Assembly (NCBI GenBank): GCA_017629395.1
Contig: JAGBXH010000405.1
Coordinates: forward strand, 1-6,317
Source: Clostridia bacterium
Lineage (GTDB): Bacteria; Bacillota; Clostridia; Oscillospirales; CAG-272
Reading direction: 5' to 3'
DNA length: 6,317 nucleotides
This document shows, in pieces, positions 5,146 through 6,317 of the stretch. A program made the translations under genes and the position numbers. How positions within the stretch are numbered: the stretch's first letter is position 1; every line of letters starts with the position of its first letter. The notes below the pieces were generated by a model that was given only the letters and a program-made list of their open reading frames with translations, was not told where the DNA came from and did not search any database.

Positions 5146-5174
5146 TTGACACCCGTGCGCGGATATGGTACAAT
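5146..5174 (+). promoter_or_regulatory. Sigma-A-type promoter of the GH28-like gene
   Basis: A perfect TTGACA (5146-5151) is followed after 17 bases by TACAAT (5169-5174), preceded by TGG, again an extended -10. The predicted start is near 5181, giving a short leader of about 24 bases before the ATG at 5205. The ribosome binding site GGGGAGGT (5192-5199) lies within that leader. Confidence 0.87.
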
Positions 5175-5204
5175 GAATACAGTAAAATATTGGGGAGGTC
5201 ACTT

Positions 5205-6317
5205 ATGAAGGACTATCGCGTAACAGACTATGGCGTCAAAGCCAATATCACAGAATTTCAGACCGCACAAATTCAAGCAGTTCTTGATATGTGTAAAGAG
5301 GGCGGCGGCAAAGTCATTTTCCCTCGCGGAAAATACTATATTTCCTCGCTTTGGATGTGGTCGGATACTACGCTGTACCTTGAAAAGGGTGCGGAGATCT
5401 TTGGCAGCACCGAGTGCGACGATTACGAGGTTTACCCCATTCCCGAAAGCGTGCAAATGCGCTCGGATATGGAGCTGATTACGCAGTACTATGGGCAGCC
5501 CTGGGAAACCTACCGCCGCGCCATGATCTCGTCCTACGGACAGAAGAACGTGTCCATCATCGGTGAATTCGGCTCTGCTTTGGACGGACAGAATTGCTAT
5601 GACCCCGACGGTGAGGAGGGCTATCGCGGCCCGCACATCGTGTTCTTTTCCTGCTGCGAAAACGTGGAGCTGACGGGCTATACCGCGCGCCACAGCGGCA
5701 ACTTCTTGCATGAAACCAATAACTGCCGTAATCTGCATATGCACCACGTGACCTGCCTTGGCGGCTCGGACGGCATTCATTTGCATTGCACCGAGCATGC
5801 CGTGATCGAGGATTGCTTCTTTAAGACGGGCGACGACTGCATTGCGGGCATCAATATCAACGATCTGCAGGTGCGCCGCTGCGTGCTCAACACCTCCTGC
5901 AACGGCTTCCGTATCGGCGGCGTGGGTATTTACGTGCGCGACTGCTACGTTTTCGGCCCCGGCTATTATCCGCACCGCAAAACTGTGGTCAAGGGCAAGT
6001 TTGACGAGCTGCCGCGCGAGCAGGGCAGACATAACCTTGTGTGCCTGGTAGACTATTTCGGCAGCCAGAATTACCCCTATGAAGCGTCCGACCTGCATTT
6101 TGAAAACTGCATTGTGGAAGGTGCAAACGAGGTCATTCACTATCATGCAAACCAAAACCATCTGCAAAACGGCACGTATCTTGGCACGATGGAGCTGACA
6201 AACGTGCGCTTTACCGATCTGTCGTACCCCACTTGGTGCGAAGCACCCGATCACTCGCCCATGAAGGTCGTCCTCAAGGACGTGTCCTGGACGTTCAAGG
6301 ACGGCAGAGAGAGCCCC
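5205..6317 (+). CDS. GH28-like right-handed beta-helix protein, 3'-truncated by the window edge
   Basis: The frame is open from the ATG at 5205 to the last base, giving 371 residues with no stop in the window. The N-terminus (VTDYGVKAN..., then GGGKVIFPRGKYY, then LYLEKGAEIFGS) is the standard opening of glycoside hydrolase family 28 and pectin-related beta-helix enzymes, which hydrolyse polygalacturonan or related sugars. Repeating strands rich in Asn, Cys and His follow. Of the GH28 catalytic features, Asp189 (GGSDGIHL) and Asp210-Asp211 (TGDDCIA) are present. The usual GHG histidine and RIK motif are not evident; NGFRIGG (233-239) sits about where GHG should be. There is no signal peptide and many Cys, so the protein is probably cytoplasmic and acts on imported oligosaccharides. 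It has its own promoter and lies after a terminator, so it is likely independent of the upstream redox genes. The exact substrate is unknown. Confidence 0.82.
   Translation, partial: MKDYRVTDYGVKANITEFQTAQIQAVLDMCKEGGGKVIFPRGKYYISSLWMWSDTTLYLEKGAEIFGSTECDDYEVYPIPESVQMRSDMELITQYYGQPWETYRRAMISSYGQKNVSIIGEFGSALDGQNCYDPDGEEGYRGPHIVFFSCCENVELTGYTARHSGNFLHETNNCRNLHMHHVTCLGGSDGIHLHCTEHAVIEDCFFKTGDDCIAGININDLQVRRCVLNTSCNGFRIGGVGIYVRDCYVFGPGYYPHRKTVVKGKFDELPREQGRHNLVCLVDYFGSQNYPYEASDLHFENCIVEGANEVIHYHANQNHLQNGTYLGTMELTNVRFTDLSYPTWCEAPDHSPMKVVLKDVSWTFKDGRESP

Noticed and set aside
5152..5163. CCGTGCGCGG imperfect palindrome in the spacer of the GH28-like gene promoter
   Set aside because: It is too short and GC-rich to separate from chance, and it has no LacI-type central CG operator form.
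5199..6254. Open frame of 351 codons on the minus strand
   Set aside because: The plus strand codes for a clear GH28-like protein with its own promoter and ribosome binding site. The antisense product is a low-complexity Ala/Val/His-rich shadow.
1..6317. tRNA, rRNA, CRISPR array, insertion sequence or phage elements
   Set aside because: No cloverleaf, regularly spaced repeats, transposase-like protein or flanking inverted repeats were seen. The window is occupied by seven ordinary plus-strand genes.

Overview
The window looks like chromosomal DNA from an anaerobic, probably gut-associated member of the Clostridia. The grounds are strong AGGAGG-type ribosome binding sites, the clostridial rnf order ending E-A-B, a Cys-rich multi-cluster RnfB, and small lipoproteins next to ApbE. 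The taxonomic placement is inference from gene content and order. All seven recognisable genes lie on the plus strand and coding density is high. No stretch longer than 300 bases lacks a gene.

Region 1 (1-2430) is the 3' end of an Rnf operon: a 5'-truncated rnfE, then rnfA, rnfB and a small membrane-anchored NusG-domain-II protein. The genes overlap or sit a few bases apart, and a strong hairpin terminator closes the unit. rnfC, rnfD and rnfG would be expected just upstream, outside the window. Rnf couples ferredoxin:NAD+ electron transfer to ion pumping across the cytoplasmic membrane.

Region 2 (2431-5130) starts with a near-consensus extended -10 promoter and a perfect TGTGA-N6-TCACA palindrome at the predicted transcription start. 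Next come a lipoprotein made of two about 155-residue repeats resembling the flavinylated electron-transfer lipoprotein PplA, a terminator that abuts the next start codon, an ApbE-type FAD:protein FMN transferase (itself a predicted lipoprotein), and a DUF1622 membrane protein followed by a terminator. A coherent reading is that ApbE attaches FMN to the abundant surface lipoprotein, and probably also to RnfG/RnfD encoded upstream. This would place an extracytosolic flavin electron carrier beside the Rnf membrane complex. The functional link is inference.

Region 3 (5131-6317) has its own extended -10 promoter driving a 3'-truncated, signal-less GH28-like beta-helix protein, probably unrelated to the redox genes and involved in sugar or oligosaccharide metabolism.

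The most interesting points are the Rnf/PplA-like/ApbE/DUF1622 association, the duplicated candidate flavinylation motif, the terminator placed at the apbE start, the operator-like palindrome, and a Cys-rich tail on RnfE.
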